A DNA stretch of 64,000 nt, from the NCBI GenBank assembly GCA_022711465.1, contig JAKLEZ010000010.1, positions 62,001 through 126,000 of the forward strand, given 5' to 3'. The position numbers and the translations under genes are program-made. The notes below the pieces were generated by a model. The model saw only the letters and a list, made by a program, of their open reading frames with translations, ran no database searches and had not been told where the DNA came from. Origin of the DNA: Planctomycetota bacterium. GTDB taxonomy: Bacteria; Planctomycetota; Phycisphaerae; UBA1845; PWPN01. Shown here in pieces: positions 8,590 to 17,213 of this stretch (within the stretch, counting starts at the first letter, position 1; every line of letters starts with the position of its first letter).

Positions 8590-10386
8590 TTGATCATGCT
8601 CTTCTCAGCCTGCCTATGGGTCTGCCTGGCTTGTGGCGGCCTCACCGCCGGGGCGACGAGTTCGCCCAGTTCGGAGTTGGATGCCATGATTCGTGATGCG
8701 ATCGAGGCGTTCCAGCCGGTGTGGCTGCCGCCGAGAAACGGGATGCGGGGCCTGTCGGTCGTGGTCGATGCCGTTGGCGGCGAACCGGCGGGCGTCGAGC
8801 GGCGCGCGGCCGACGAGATGGCCCTGCTGACCGCGGCCCATCTGGTCCATCTGATCCAGAAAGCCGACGGGCGGGCGGTGATGGTGCGTCTGGACGACCG
8901 GCCGCGACCGGCGAAGGCGCCGTCCGGCGAAGACTGGATCAGCCATTTGTGCAGGGAAACGGGCGCCCATTTCATCGTCGGCATCGGTTACTCGACGGCC
9001 TGCCCGCCGACACCGGAGCCGGCGAAGGGATGGCCTTATCCGCGCATTCAACAAGCCATGGCCAGTGGGCTGGGGGCATCCGACGTGGTTACCGGCGAGT
9101 ACCTGCCGGACCGCATCCCGGATATCAGGATTACGTTGCCGATGCCGGCCAGCGGCGAGGACAGGCGGCACCGTCATATCGACTGGGCGGAGGAGGTTTT
9201 CAAGGCTCTGACCGCGTGCGTGAAGGAGAACCAGGAAACGCTGGACGCGGCTCGAGCCCGGCGATGGCCCCACCCGCCCGCGAGAAGGGCGAGGCCTTCT
9301 TTTGAGAGTCTTGAGGAGTTTCTGCATCACCAGGTTGGCGTGGTTGCCCGCTCGATATGGCCGGAAGGCGACCTGCCCGTCTCCAGAGCGGCATGGTTCG
9401 CGACCATGCTGCGCCGCGCGGCTCTGAGCGACAACACGGCGATCTACTACGCTCCCCAGGTGACGCTGGACGGCGACACGGTCGTGGCCGGCGGTGCGAC
9501 GAGTGTTCCCACATTCGTGCCCACACTCGAGATTGCCCTGCACGCCCTGGGTGTCAGGAACGTCCGGTCCGAGATGCGCCTCCTGCCGGACAACCAGCGG
9601 CTGGGCGGCAAGCTGTTCGGCGTGTGCGTGGCCACCACCGCCCTGACCTTCCAGGAGCCGACCGAGTTGGCCACGCGGCAGACGCAGCTGCTTTACGGCG
9701 AGCTGCTGTTCCTGCTCGACCGCGAGCCAGGCTTTTTCCTCGTGCAGGCCGGCGACGGCTATCATGGCTGGGTGCGCGAGGAGTCGATCCGCCTGCTGGG
9801 TCGCCAATCGTTCCAGGCTCGAAGCCGGGCCCGTCAGGGGGCACTGCTGGCCAACCTCGAACTGCCCACGCTGCGCGTTCCGCGCGGCTCGCGGCTGCCG
9901 ATCCTGAGGGCGAATGCCTCCGCGATCGATCTCCTTGGACCGGACGACGGCGTGATCCAGGCACTGCCGGACAAGGTTCGCCCGATCGATGACGGTGACC
10001 GGCTCGAGATCCGGGCCAAGACGGCCTTGACGCTGCAGTACATGCCGTACGTCTTCTCCGGGCGCTCCCCGGTCGGACCAGACTGCAGCGGCATGGTCAC
10101 CAACGTGTGCGAGGACGAGGGAACACCGGTGGCCCGCGACGCCGCTCAGCAGTTCCTCAGCGGGAAACTCGTGGCGACACACTGGTATCGAGACGACATC
10201 CGGGCGGGCGACCGAGTGTACTTCGTGGACGTGACCGGCAAGATCTCGCACACCGGCATCGCCATCACACCGACCCACTTTGTTCACTCTTCGCCGCCGT
10301 GCGTACAGATCAGCAGCCTCAAGCCCGGTGATCGGCTCTACCGGAAGGAGTGGGACGAGCGCTTCCTGGGCGCCAAGCGACCCTGA
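8590..10386 (+). CDS. Exported degenerate amidase / SH3 / NlpC-P60 peptidase fusion
   Basis: 598 residues. TTG 8590 is chosen because AAAGGGA sits 6 bases before it; ATG 8596 is the alternative. A signal peptide covers residues 1-22. Residues 50-215 follow the order of an N-acetylmuramoyl-L-alanine amidase domain, but its zinc ligands look lost: V-V-D-A-V-G-G-E-P-A-G stands where D-P-G-H-G-G is usual, and FIVGIGYST where S-I-H-A-N is usual. Residues 230-380 are of unclear type. Residues 365-420 (LYGELLFLLDREPGFFLVQ, GDGYHGWVREESI) are an SH3-like wall-binding domain. The C-terminal NlpC/P60 domain has PDCSGMVTNV (Cys499), SHTGIAI (His554) and FVHSSP. It should be an active peptidoglycan endopeptidase carried by an inactive amidase fold. 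Confidence 0.88.
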   Translation: MIMLFSACLWVCLACGGLTAGATSSPSSELDAMIRDAIEAFQPVWLPPRNGMRGLSVVVDAVGGEPAGVERRAADEMALLTAAHLVHLIQKADGRAVMVRLDDRPRPAKAPSGEDWISHLCRETGAHFIVGIGYSTACPPTPEPAKGWPYPRIQQAMASGLGASDVVTGEYLPDRIPDIRITLPMPASGEDRRHRHIDWAEEVFKALTACVKENQETLDAARARRWPHPPARRARPSFESLEEFLHHQVGVVARSIWPEGDLPVSRAAWFATMLRRAALSDNTAIYYAPQVTLDGDTVVAGGATSVPTFVPTLEIALHALGVRNVRSEMRLLPDNQRLGGKLFGVCVATTALTFQEPTELATRQTQLLYGELLFLLDREPGFFLVQAGDGYHGWVREESIRLLGRQSFQARSRARQGALLANLELPTLRVPRGSRLPILRANASAIDLLGPDDGVIQALPDKVRPIDDGDRLEIRAKTALTLQYMPYVFSGRSPVGPDCSGMVTNVCEDEGTPVARDAAQQFLSGKLVATHWYRDDIRAGDRVYFVDVTGKISHTGIAITPTHFVHSSPPCVQISSLKPGDRLYRKEWDERFLGAKRP

Positions 10387-10447
10387 ACCGCGGCCATGAA
10401 ACGACCGGCGTCCTGTGCCATGGCCCGCATGGCTGAGGCGAGGCCAA

Positions 10448-11236
10448 TCAGGGTGTCATGTGCACGCGGGTTCCACAGCCGGCTTGCAGGGTGTGGGCGG
10501 CGTTCCCCGCGTTGATCGCGATTTCGAGCATGCAGGTGCTGCCGATGAGGGCCACAGGTTCCCCTCGAGGGACGTCCGCGTAGGTGATGCGGACCGGACC
10601 AATCCGGCGATCACCGAGCATGACCTCACGCCCCCGGACCTGGAGCCGCGGACCGCTCAGATCGGCCTCGGCGATGTTGGTGATCAGATTGCCGAAGTGA
10701 TCGACGTAAATGACCTGGCCGGTGATGGAGCCGTCCCGCGACCATTGCAGGCGAGGGATGTCGAGCACCTCCACTCGGTCTGCGGGCGGCCCCAATCGGT
10801 CAAGAGCGGTCCCGCGGGAAACATGGCCGGCAACCGGGGCCAGGATGTCACGGCCGTGGAAGGTCGCGGACAGCGTCGCGGCCATAAACTGCCGATTCTC
10901 GACCACCCGGATCTCCTGCAGCTGGGCATCGCGGTGAAGGAAGGTCAGCAGGCCATTGTCCGGAGCCAGGACGAACCGGTTGTTGTACCGTGCGGCCAGA
11001 ATGCGGCGGCTGGTTCCGACCGTCGGATCGACCACGACCACGAAGACGGTCTCGACCGGGAAGAACGGGAGCGTCTGGCGAAGGACAAAGGCGCCTTCAA
11101 GGACATGTTGCGGGGCGATCTCGTGCGTGACGTCGACCAGGGTCACCTTGGGGTTGATTTGAAGGATCATCCCTTTCATGGTGGCCGCGTAATGGTCTCG
11201 AGTCCCGAAATCAGTGAGCAGGGCAACAGTGGACAT
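10448..11236 (-). CDS. SAM hydroxide adenosyltransferase (DUF62 / chlorinase-fluorinase superfamily)
   Basis: 262 residues from ATG 11236, preceded by GGAGG 7 bases upstream; the frame extends to 11263 but without a ribosome binding site. The family splits S-adenosylmethionine with hydroxide into adenosine and methionine. It starts MSTVALLTDFGTRDHYAATM, the usual N-terminal signature (LLTDFG...D-x-Y...MKG). DPTVGTSRR, APDNGLL and HGRDILAPVAGH follow in the family order, and the C-terminal domain has VIYVDHFGNLITNI, also typical. The start lies 23 bases after the stop of the esterase gene, so it is the last gene of a leftward operon with the esterase and symporter. No halogenase-specific feature is evident. 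Confidence 0.93.
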   Translation of the reverse strand: MSTVALLTDFGTRDHYAATMKGMILQINPKVTLVDVTHEIAPQHVLEGAFVLRQTLPFFPVETVFVVVVDPTVGTSRRILAARYNNRFVLAPDNGLLTFLHRDAQLQEIRVVENRQFMAATLSATFHGRDILAPVAGHVSRGTALDRLGPPADRVEVLDIPRLQWSRDGSITGQVIYVDHFGNLITNIAEADLSGPRLQVRGREVMLGDRRIGPVRITYADVPRGEPVALIGSTCMLEIAINAGNAAHTLQAGCGTRVHMTP

Positions 11237-11259
11237 AAAGCCTCCGGTCCCTTCGGCGA

Positions 11260-12078
11260 TCATGGCGAAGAGGAGTCGGTCCTGCGGGCCACCACGTACT
11301 CCAGCATGAGGCGGGCGTCGTCGTAATCGGTCGAGTGTTCCCCCTCCTCGCGGTACAGAAGAAGAACCGGCCGCCGCATTTCCTTCAGCACGTGCGCCAG
11401 TCGAAGGACACTTCCCGGCGGGACCAGCGTGTCCTTTCCGCCCGCGGTAATGCCGACCGGCATGGTGAGCCGCTCGGGCCAGTACTCGGCGCTGCGGTTC
11501 TTGTACTCCAGTGGCTTGTCCGCCTTCAGGCCGCCGAAGGACTCGGCGATCGCGTTCTGGAAGTTGGTGTATTCGAGGTGGTTGGCGGTACCGTTCATCG
11601 AGGCCACGCCAGCGATCAACTCGGGGTGCAGGGCGGCGAAAGTCAGGGCGGAGGATCCGCCCATCGAGCCGCCGCAGATGAACACCCGCTTGACGCGATA
11701 CTCCTGCTCGAGCTGCTCAATGATCTGAACCAGGTCGGCCTCGGCCTTCGGTCCCATCCAGGATGTCGTGGCCCGGTAGTCGGGCGAGACGTAGATCATG
11801 TCGTGGGCGGCGGCGGTCACTCTCGATGCCCGGCACTCCGGCCGCCCGTCGCGGACGAACTGCCAGCGATCAGACCCATGACCGTGCAGGGCAATCAACA
11901 GGTCGTGCGGCTTGGCGGTATTGAACCTTTCGGGCAGGCCTATCACGTAGAGCTGCTGCGTGCCGTCGCACCGGGCGGTGAACGACACCTCCCGCCAGGC
12001 GAAAGGCTCGGCGGCCTTCGCGGCAAGGCATGGACCGAGCAGAATCACCAACCCGATCGACCTCAGCTTCCGTGCCAT
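11260..12078 (-). CDS. Secreted alpha/beta-hydrolase esterase
   Basis: 272 residues from ATG 12078, preceded by GAAGGGA. A signal peptide ends near LAAKA-AEP (residue 23). The hydrolase core has LLIALHGHGSDRW (oxyanion strand), IYVSPDYRA, then FICGGSMGGSSA, whose G-x-S-x-G Ser is the nucleophile. The acid is probably in TAGGKDTLVP and the His is in REEGEHSTDYDD. This is the layout of poly(3-hydroxybutyrate) depolymerase/feruloyl-esterase-like and acetyl-xylan-esterase-like secreted hydrolases, so removal of ester groups from plant or algal glycans is likely but unproven. It lies 23 bases downstream of the symporter gene. Confidence 0.88.
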   Translation of the reverse strand: MARKLRSIGLVILLGPCLAAKAAEPFAWREVSFTARCDGTQQLYVIGLPERFNTAKPHDLLIALHGHGSDRWQFVRDGRPECRASRVTAAAHDMIYVSPDYRATTSWMGPKAEADLVQIIEQLEQEYRVKRVFICGGSMGGSSALTFAALHPELIAGVASMNGTANHLEYTNFQNAIAESFGGLKADKPLEYKNRSAEYWPERLTMPVGITAGGKDTLVPPGSVLRLAHVLKEMRRPVLLLYREEGEHSTDYDDARLMLEYVVARRTDSSSP

Positions 12079-12101
12079 AGGCTTCCCTTCGACAAGATCA
12101 C

Positions 12102-13703
12102 TCACCAGTACCGATAGTACAGGTAGACCCAGATCGCCGCATAGAACAGATACCAGAAGGTAATGGTCTGATACCATGGCCGCGCCTTTCCGCCGTCCGG
12201 AGCAGCCAGCAGGGCCGGACTCCATTGAAACGGCTCCCACAACTCCTTGGGCGGGGGAGGGGTGGCCAGCGAGACGAGCACGATTCCGATCATGGTCAGC
12301 ACCTGGGCGAAGAAGGCCAGGTAGAGCCAGTGAACTGAGTGGCCCAGCACCCAGGGAAGAGCGATCGCGATGACCAGCTGGATAGCCGAGCCGCCGATGA
12401 GCCCGAACAGCCCGCCGGCGTAATTCGTGCGTCTCCACAGCACGCCCAGAAACAGGGCCGACAGGAATGGCGTCGACAGGTAGGTCACGCCCGTCTGGAA
12501 GTACTTGAAGATACCGCCCAGATGCTCGACGCTCGGTGCCACCAGGGCCGCGATCACCAGCGAGGCCAGGGCCGCGGTCCGGCCGATGCGTACAGTGCGG
12601 GCGTCGTCGGCCTGCGGGCGGATCCACTTGCGGTAGACCTCGAGGGCAAACAGGGTGGCCGTTGAGTTGGACAGGGCGCTCAGCGTGGACATGACCGCCG
12701 CCAGGAAGCCGGCCAGCACGATCCCGCGCAGTCCCCACTGCGGAGCCATGGACTTGAGCACGAAGGGGAAAGCCAGATCCCCCTTCTCGAGCGGTTCGGC
12801 CATCTTCATCACGTGGATCCAGTGGTACACGATCAAGCCCAAGAAGCAGGTGACCAGGGGGCGCAGGAAGTTGATGAACCCGGCGAAGATGATGCCCATG
12901 TAGCCGTCCCATTCCGAGCGGGCTCCGAGCACGCGCTGAATCATGACCTGGTTGCCCGCCTGGTAGAACAGGACGACGCCGAACATCGCGGTCAGCAGGC
13001 CGAGGAAAGGAGCGGCCTGGTCGTCGGCCGGGCGGTAGAGATGGAACCGTTCCGGGCTGGCCTGGATCATGGCCTCCCAGCCGCCGTCGATCCGGCCGAG
13101 GGCGACGAAGAACAGTACCACGCCCCCGCCGACGAGCATCAGGCACTGCAGGGCGTCCGTCCACATGACCGAGGCCAGGCCGCCCTTGACTGTGTAGAGG
13201 GCCACGATCACGACCATGCCCCAGAGGACCGCGTGGAAGTGCCAGCCGGTCAGCCCCGAAATGGCCACCGTGCCGCCGTACAGGACCGGCACGAGGAAGA
13301 TGAACACGTAGGCGAAGAGCATGACGAAGCTGTAGAAGTCCGCGCAGGCCGGGCCGTAGCGGCGGCCCAGGAACTCGGAGACCGTTGTGACCCGATTCCG
13401 CAGATAGACGGGAATGAAGAAGAGCATGAGCAGGGTGTAGACCGGGAGGCTACACCACTCCCAGTTGGCGATGCCCATACCGTGCTGGTAGGCGGCCCCG
13501 ACCGTGCCGACGATCTGCTCGCTGGAAACGCTGGTCGAGACGAAGGCCGAGCCGATGATCCACCAGGGCAGCTTGCCCGACGCGAGGAAGTAACCGCGGG
13601 CCGTCTGGTCACCCTGCCGCCCGGCCCGCAGACCCACAAGCACTACCAGAAGCAGCGAGCCGACGATGATGGTCAGATCGATCGCGTTAAGAGAGAATCC
13701 CAT
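12102..13703 (-). CDS. Sodium:solute symporter (SSS family)
   Basis: 533 residues from ATG 13703, with GGAGG about 10 bases upstream. About 13-14 hydrophobic segments are present. Family landmarks include GYFLASGKLPWWIIGSAF near the first unwound helix, SVSSEQIVGTVGAAY in the second membrane segment, EFLGRRYGP, and GIVLAGFLAAVMSTLSALSN in the later sodium-site helix. The protein most likely imports a sugar, sugar acid or sialic-acid-like solute with sodium. It is the first gene of a leftward operon with the esterase and SAM adenosyltransferase, and pairing with a secreted esterase suggests uptake of a product released outside. Confidence 0.94.
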   Translation of the reverse strand: MGFSLNAIDLTIIVGSLLLVVLVGLRAGRQGDQTARGYFLASGKLPWWIIGSAFVSTSVSSEQIVGTVGAAYQHGMGIANWEWCSLPVYTLLMLFFIPVYLRNRVTTVSEFLGRRYGPACADFYSFVMLFAYVFIFLVPVLYGGTVAISGLTGWHFHAVLWGMVVIVALYTVKGGLASVMWTDALQCLMLVGGGVVLFFVALGRIDGGWEAMIQASPERFHLYRPADDQAAPFLGLLTAMFGVVLFYQAGNQVMIQRVLGARSEWDGYMGIIFAGFINFLRPLVTCFLGLIVYHWIHVMKMAEPLEKGDLAFPFVLKSMAPQWGLRGIVLAGFLAAVMSTLSALSNSTATLFALEVYRKWIRPQADDARTVRIGRTAALASLVIAALVAPSVEHLGGIFKYFQTGVTYLSTPFLSALFLGVLWRRTNYAGGLFGLIGGSAIQLVIAIALPWVLGHSVHWLYLAFFAQVLTMIGIVLVSLATPPPPKELWEPFQWSPALLAAPDGGKARPWYQTITFWYLFYAAIWVYLYYRYW

Positions 13704-13874
13704 CGGCAAAGTCCTCCAGGTGAGAGCATCACCGGACGCGTACGGGTCCGTCAAGGGCGGCGGGGACGATCCATGCCATGAGCAGCCGTGAGAAGGCCGC
13801 GCCGGTGGCCCGCGATTATCGGTCCTCGGCCGCCCCGCTCGACTCAACTCCGGCAATAGCCGATGTAAGACAGC

Positions 13875-14081
13875 ATGAGCCTCATCGATAGCATTGTCGG
13901 GTTTAAAGCTGCCCAGACAACGGCCGAGGTCCAGATGGCCGTGGCCGCCAAGATCCTCAAGATCACCCAGGGCCAGGGCCAAGCTGCCGCCGACATGGTC
14001 GCGGCCGCCAACGAGCACCTGGAGAAGGCCATGTCCGAGATGCTCGAGGGCATGGGCTCCGGCTACGACGGGTACGCGTGA
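13875..14081 (+). CDS. YjfB-like putative motility protein
   Basis: 68 residues: MSLIDSIVGFKAAQTTAEVQ, then MAVAAKILKITQGQG and a second amphipathic Ala/Met/Glu helix, ending in Gly/Tyr. Two helices with Q-x2-V-x2-AVA-x2-ILK resemble the YjfB (putative motility protein) family, which is small, cytoplasmic and of unknown mechanism. There is no good ribosome binding site (TAAGACAGC only), so expression may be weak. It is convergent with the FAD/Fe-S dehydrogenase gene, with a heptad repeat in between. Coding is likely because base composition and length match this family. Confidence 0.6.
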   Translation: MSLIDSIVGFKAAQTTAEVQMAVAAKILKITQGQGQAAADMVAAANEHLEKAMSEMLEGMGSGYDGYA

Positions 14082-14086
14082 AAGAA

Positions 14087-14114
14087 GCGGTCAGCTCTCA
14101 GCGATCAGCTGTCA
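14087..14114 (-). repeat. Four degenerate TGANNGC heptads
   Basis: Plus-strand units GCGGTCA, GCTCTCA, GCGATCA and GCTGTCA are contiguous with period 7. The minus-strand consensus is TGANNGC. The array starts 5 bases after the YjfB-like stop codon. The same heptad recurs at 17164, 41356 and 62709. Confidence 0.7.
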
Positions 14115-14151
14115 GGCACCCGAAACCAGTTCATAAGTTCTGAAGTACTTG

Positions 14152-16992
14152 TCAACCCAGCGCCTCGGCCAGCAGTTCGGCCATGTGCAGCGGCTTGGCC
14201 GTGGTCAGGTGCGTGATCTGGTGGCGGCAGCTCGTACCGGAGGCGACCAGCTTGGTGCCCGGCGGCAGGGCGTTGATCTTGTCGATCAGCGGCTGGGCGA
14301 CCTGTCTGGACAGCTCGTACTTCTTGGCCAGCATACCGAACGCGCCGGCCATGCCGCAGCAGCCGGTGTCCATCAGCGTGGCACTCGTGCCGGGGATCTT
14401 TTCCGCCAGCGTGGGCAGGATCTTGGGATCGCCGAGGGCCTTCATGTGGCAATGGCCGTGGATGGCGACCTTGAGGGTCTCCTTGCGGAGCGGCAGGGCG
14501 TTGGGCTCGCGCTGCAGCAGGGCATGCACGAACGACTCGAACTGCAGGCATCGTTTGGCGACCTTGTCGGCGTCGGGGATGCCGAGGTTGCGGTAGTCGT
14601 CGATGAACATGGAGTGGCACGACGGCTCGAGGAAGATGATCGGCTCGTCGCCGCCCTGGCCCATGAAATGGGCGACGTTATGCCGGCCGAGTTTTTGTAC
14701 CAGGTCGAGCACGCCGCGGCTCATGGCCGGTCGCCCGCAGCACTTGCGGCCTTCGGGCAGCAGGACCTCGAAGCCGGCCGCCTCCAGCACCTTGACCGCC
14801 GCCTGGCCGATGTTGGGCTCATTGTAGCGCACCCAGGTGTCGTCCCAGAGGATGACCCGCCCGCGACTGCCGGTGACGTGCCCGCGGCCGTTGCGCCGCT
14901 TGGCGAACCAGCGGTCGAAGCGATGCGATGCGTAGGGCGGCATCGGCCGCTCGGTGGTGAAGCCGAGGACCTTGTACATGAGCCAGCGGGTCAGTGGGTT
15001 GCGCAGGACGGTGTTGACGATCGGGGCCTGTGGGCCGCAGTTGAGCCGGCCGAGCAGGTCAGCGTTGGCGATCATGCGATCGAGCAGCGGTACGCCGCCT
15101 TGTTGGTGCCTGGCGTTGTTGAGGTCGGCCTTGAGGTGGGCCAGGTCCACGTTCGACGGGCACTCTCGCTTGCAGGCCTTGCACGAGAGGCAGTTGTCGA
15201 GGGTGATGCCGAGTTCCTCGCTGAGCAGGACCTCGCCGTCGCCGAGGCGGCGTTCAAGGGCGGCGCGAATGATGTTGGCTCGGCCGCGGGTGGACATGAC
15301 CTCCTCGCCGGTGGCGAGATAGGTCGGGCACATCGTGACCGGGTCTTTGCGACAGCCGCCGCAGCCGTTGCACTGCTCCAAGTTGGCGACGAACGACCCG
15401 TCGCGCTCGACGAAGCCGATGAGCGGGGTGAAGGGCAGGTCGATTCTGTGGCCCGCTCCGTAGCGGAGGTTGGTCTCCAGCCGATACCGGCCGTCGCAGA
15501 CGATCTTGCCGGGGTTGAAGAGCCTTTTGGGATCGAACAGGCGTTTGAGCTCGCGGGTTGCGGCCATCAGTTCGGGGCCCAGATGGTCGGGCAGGTATTC
15601 AGTCCGGGTGATGCCCACGCCGTGTTCGCCGGCCAGCGAGCCCTTGAACTGGACGCACAGGGCGGAGACTTCATCGCAGATGGTGCGGTACTTGGCAATA
15701 TCCTCGGCGGTGTGCAGGTTGAGTCTGGGCCGCACGTGGAGCAGGCCGGGCGCGGCGTGGCCGTAGTATGAAGCCTGCACGCCGACCCGATTGAGAATGC
15801 CCATGAGCCCGCTGACGTAATCGGGCAACTGGTGCGGCCGAACACACACATCCTCGATACCCGGCGTTGGCTTGGCGGGCCCCGTGCAGGCGGTCAACAG
15901 CGTGAGGCCGCTCTTGCGCAGCGTCCAGATAAGCTCCTGCTGCTTGATGTCACGGCAGATGAGTTTGCGCCGGCCGAGGTGCAGCTTGTCCAGGGCCAGG
16001 AACTGGTCCTCGACGTGGTCGTAGAACTCGACCAGCAGCAGGGCCGCGCACGGCTCCTCGTCCAGTCGCATGAGCGACCGGGCGGCCTGGAATGCCAGCT
16101 GTCCCCGGGTCTGATCGAGGAGCAGCCGGTCGATGTGCTCGATCGCCACCGGGTGGAGATCGAGGAGGGCCACCGTGGCCTGCATCGCCTCCGGCACCGA
16201 ATCGAAGAAGAACACTGCCAGGCCTTTGTTGGACGGCGGCGGAAGCGGGACAAGGTTGAGCTCCGCTGAAGTGATCCCGGCCAGGGTGCCCTCGCTGCCG
16301 CCGATGAGCTGGGTCAGATCGCCCATCCGGCGAAGGTAATCATCGAACCCGTAGCCCGGCCAGCGCTTGCAGATATCGTTGGGCAGCCGTTGCTGGATGG
16401 CATCGGCGTACTGCAGCACCAGTTGGTCGGCCGCCGCGCGATGACGGGGTAGATCGGGATGATCCTTGCCCACCGTGGCGACCGCTCCGTCGGCCAGAAC
16501 CACCGCCAGCGAACGCACGTGATCGACGGTCGTTCCGTAGATCGGGGCCCGGGCGCCGGACGAATTGGCAGCGATCATCCCGCCCAGCGTCGCCCGAGAA
16601 CTAGTCGCCACATCCGGGCCAAACCACAGGCCGTGCGGCTTGAGGTACTCGTTGAGCTGGTCGAGCACGACGCCTGCCCCGACGCGTACGGTCCGGGCCT
16701 CGACGTTCAGATCGGTGATCTGTCGGCCGTATCGGGCGAAGTCGATGATCAGGCCGTCGCCGACCGCTCCGCCGGCCAGGCCGGTACCGGCGCCGCGCGG
16801 CGTTACCGCCACGCCGGCCTCGGCCGCACCGAGAACGACGCGCGAGGCGTCGGCCGCACTGCGCGGAAAGGCCACCCCCATCGGCTTGATCTGGTAGATG
16901 GAGGCATCGGTGGCGTAGAGGGTACGGGTCAGCTCGTCGAACCGCACCTCGCACCCGCTCGCCCGGATCAGTTCCTGCTGTCTGGTCGCCAT
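14152..16992 (-). CDS. FAD-binding and (Fe-S)-binding oxidoreductase (GlcD-GlpC type fusion)
   Basis: 946 residues. The family oxidises D-2-hydroxyacids such as D-lactate or glycolate and passes electrons to the respiratory chain. Residues 1-230 are a PCMH-type FAD domain (VTPRGAGTGLAGGAVGDGL; GGMIAANSSGARAPIYG). Residues 240-500 are the FAD-oxidase cap ending LFDPKRLFNPGKIV. Two 4Fe-4S ligand sets follow, CNGCGGCRKDPVTMC and CLSCKACKRECPSNVD, then two cysteine-rich heterodisulfide-reductase-like segments (GRKCCGRPAMS with EPSCHSMF; DTGCCGMAG with SGTSCRHQ). A TATAAT lies just 8 bases upstream of the ATG (see 17001), so translation may be near-leaderless. The exact hydroxyacid cannot be read from the sequence. 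Confidence 0.93.
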   Translation of the reverse strand: MATRQQELIRASGCEVRFDELTRTLYATDASIYQIKPMGVAFPRSAADASRVVLGAAEAGVAVTPRGAGTGLAGGAVGDGLIIDFARYGRQITDLNVEARTVRVGAGVVLDQLNEYLKPHGLWFGPDVATSSRATLGGMIAANSSGARAPIYGTTVDHVRSLAVVLADGAVATVGKDHPDLPRHRAAADQLVLQYADAIQQRLPNDICKRWPGYGFDDYLRRMGDLTQLIGGSEGTLAGITSAELNLVPLPPPSNKGLAVFFFDSVPEAMQATVALLDLHPVAIEHIDRLLLDQTRGQLAFQAARSLMRLDEEPCAALLLVEFYDHVEDQFLALDKLHLGRRKLICRDIKQQELIWTLRKSGLTLLTACTGPAKPTPGIEDVCVRPHQLPDYVSGLMGILNRVGVQASYYGHAAPGLLHVRPRLNLHTAEDIAKYRTICDEVSALCVQFKGSLAGEHGVGITRTEYLPDHLGPELMAATRELKRLFDPKRLFNPGKIVCDGRYRLETNLRYGAGHRIDLPFTPLIGFVERDGSFVANLEQCNGCGGCRKDPVTMCPTYLATGEEVMSTRGRANIIRAALERRLGDGEVLLSEELGITLDNCLSCKACKRECPSNVDLAHLKADLNNARHQQGGVPLLDRMIANADLLGRLNCGPQAPIVNTVLRNPLTRWLMYKVLGFTTERPMPPYASHRFDRWFAKRRNGRGHVTGSRGRVILWDDTWVRYNEPNIGQAAVKVLEAAGFEVLLPEGRKCCGRPAMSRGVLDLVQKLGRHNVAHFMGQGGDEPIIFLEPSCHSMFIDDYRNLGIPDADKVAKRCLQFESFVHALLQREPNALPLRKETLKVAIHGHCHMKALGDPKILPTLAEKIPGTSATLMDTGCCGMAGAFGMLAKKYELSRQVAQPLIDKINALPPGTKLVASGTSCRHQITHLTTAKPLHMAELLAEALG

Positions 16993-17000
16993 GGGAAACC

Positions 17001-17006
17001 ATTATA
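17001..17006 (-). promoter_or_regulatory. Perfect -10 box immediately before an ATG
   Basis: On the minus strand TATAAT ends 8 bases before the ATG at 16992, which puts the expected transcription start within about 2 bases of the start codon. No ribosome binding site fits between. No clear -35 hexamer lies 16-18 bases upstream. It suggests a leaderless or near-leaderless transcript for the FAD/Fe-S oxidoreductase. Confidence 0.5.
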
Positions 17007-17163
17007 GGCAACGTGACCGGCCCTGCTACCAGGGTGAGGTCGCTCCGCGGGTGGTCGCGGCGGAGGCGGTGTCCAATGACCCGCGGAGCCGGACCCAGCC
17101 CAGCGACGATTCTCCTCGGCCAACCGCGGCGCGATAGGCAGGGAACCTTCGCCTTCGAAAAGC

Positions 17164-17205
17164 GGACTGCTGAGAGCTGAGTGTTGAACGCCGAGTGCTG
17201 AACGC
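17164..17205 (+). repeat. Six degenerate TGANNGC heptads
   Basis: GGACTGC, TGAGAGC, TGAGTGT, TGAACGC, CGAGTGC and TGAACGC are contiguous with period 7. The array ends 8 bases from the rpsG stop codon. It is the longest of four such arrays in the window. Confidence 0.75.
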
Positions 17206-17213
17206 TGCTCTTC

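Noticed and set aside
10419..10435. GCCATG/CATGGC hairpin between convergent genes
   Set aside because: Short stem with no T run on either strand; not enough to call a terminator.
11260..13164. 634-codon minus-strand frame joining the esterase to part of the symporter region
   Set aside because: Its upstream half is an alternative frame of the symporter gene; the esterase itself starts at 12078 with a signal peptide and a ribosome binding site.
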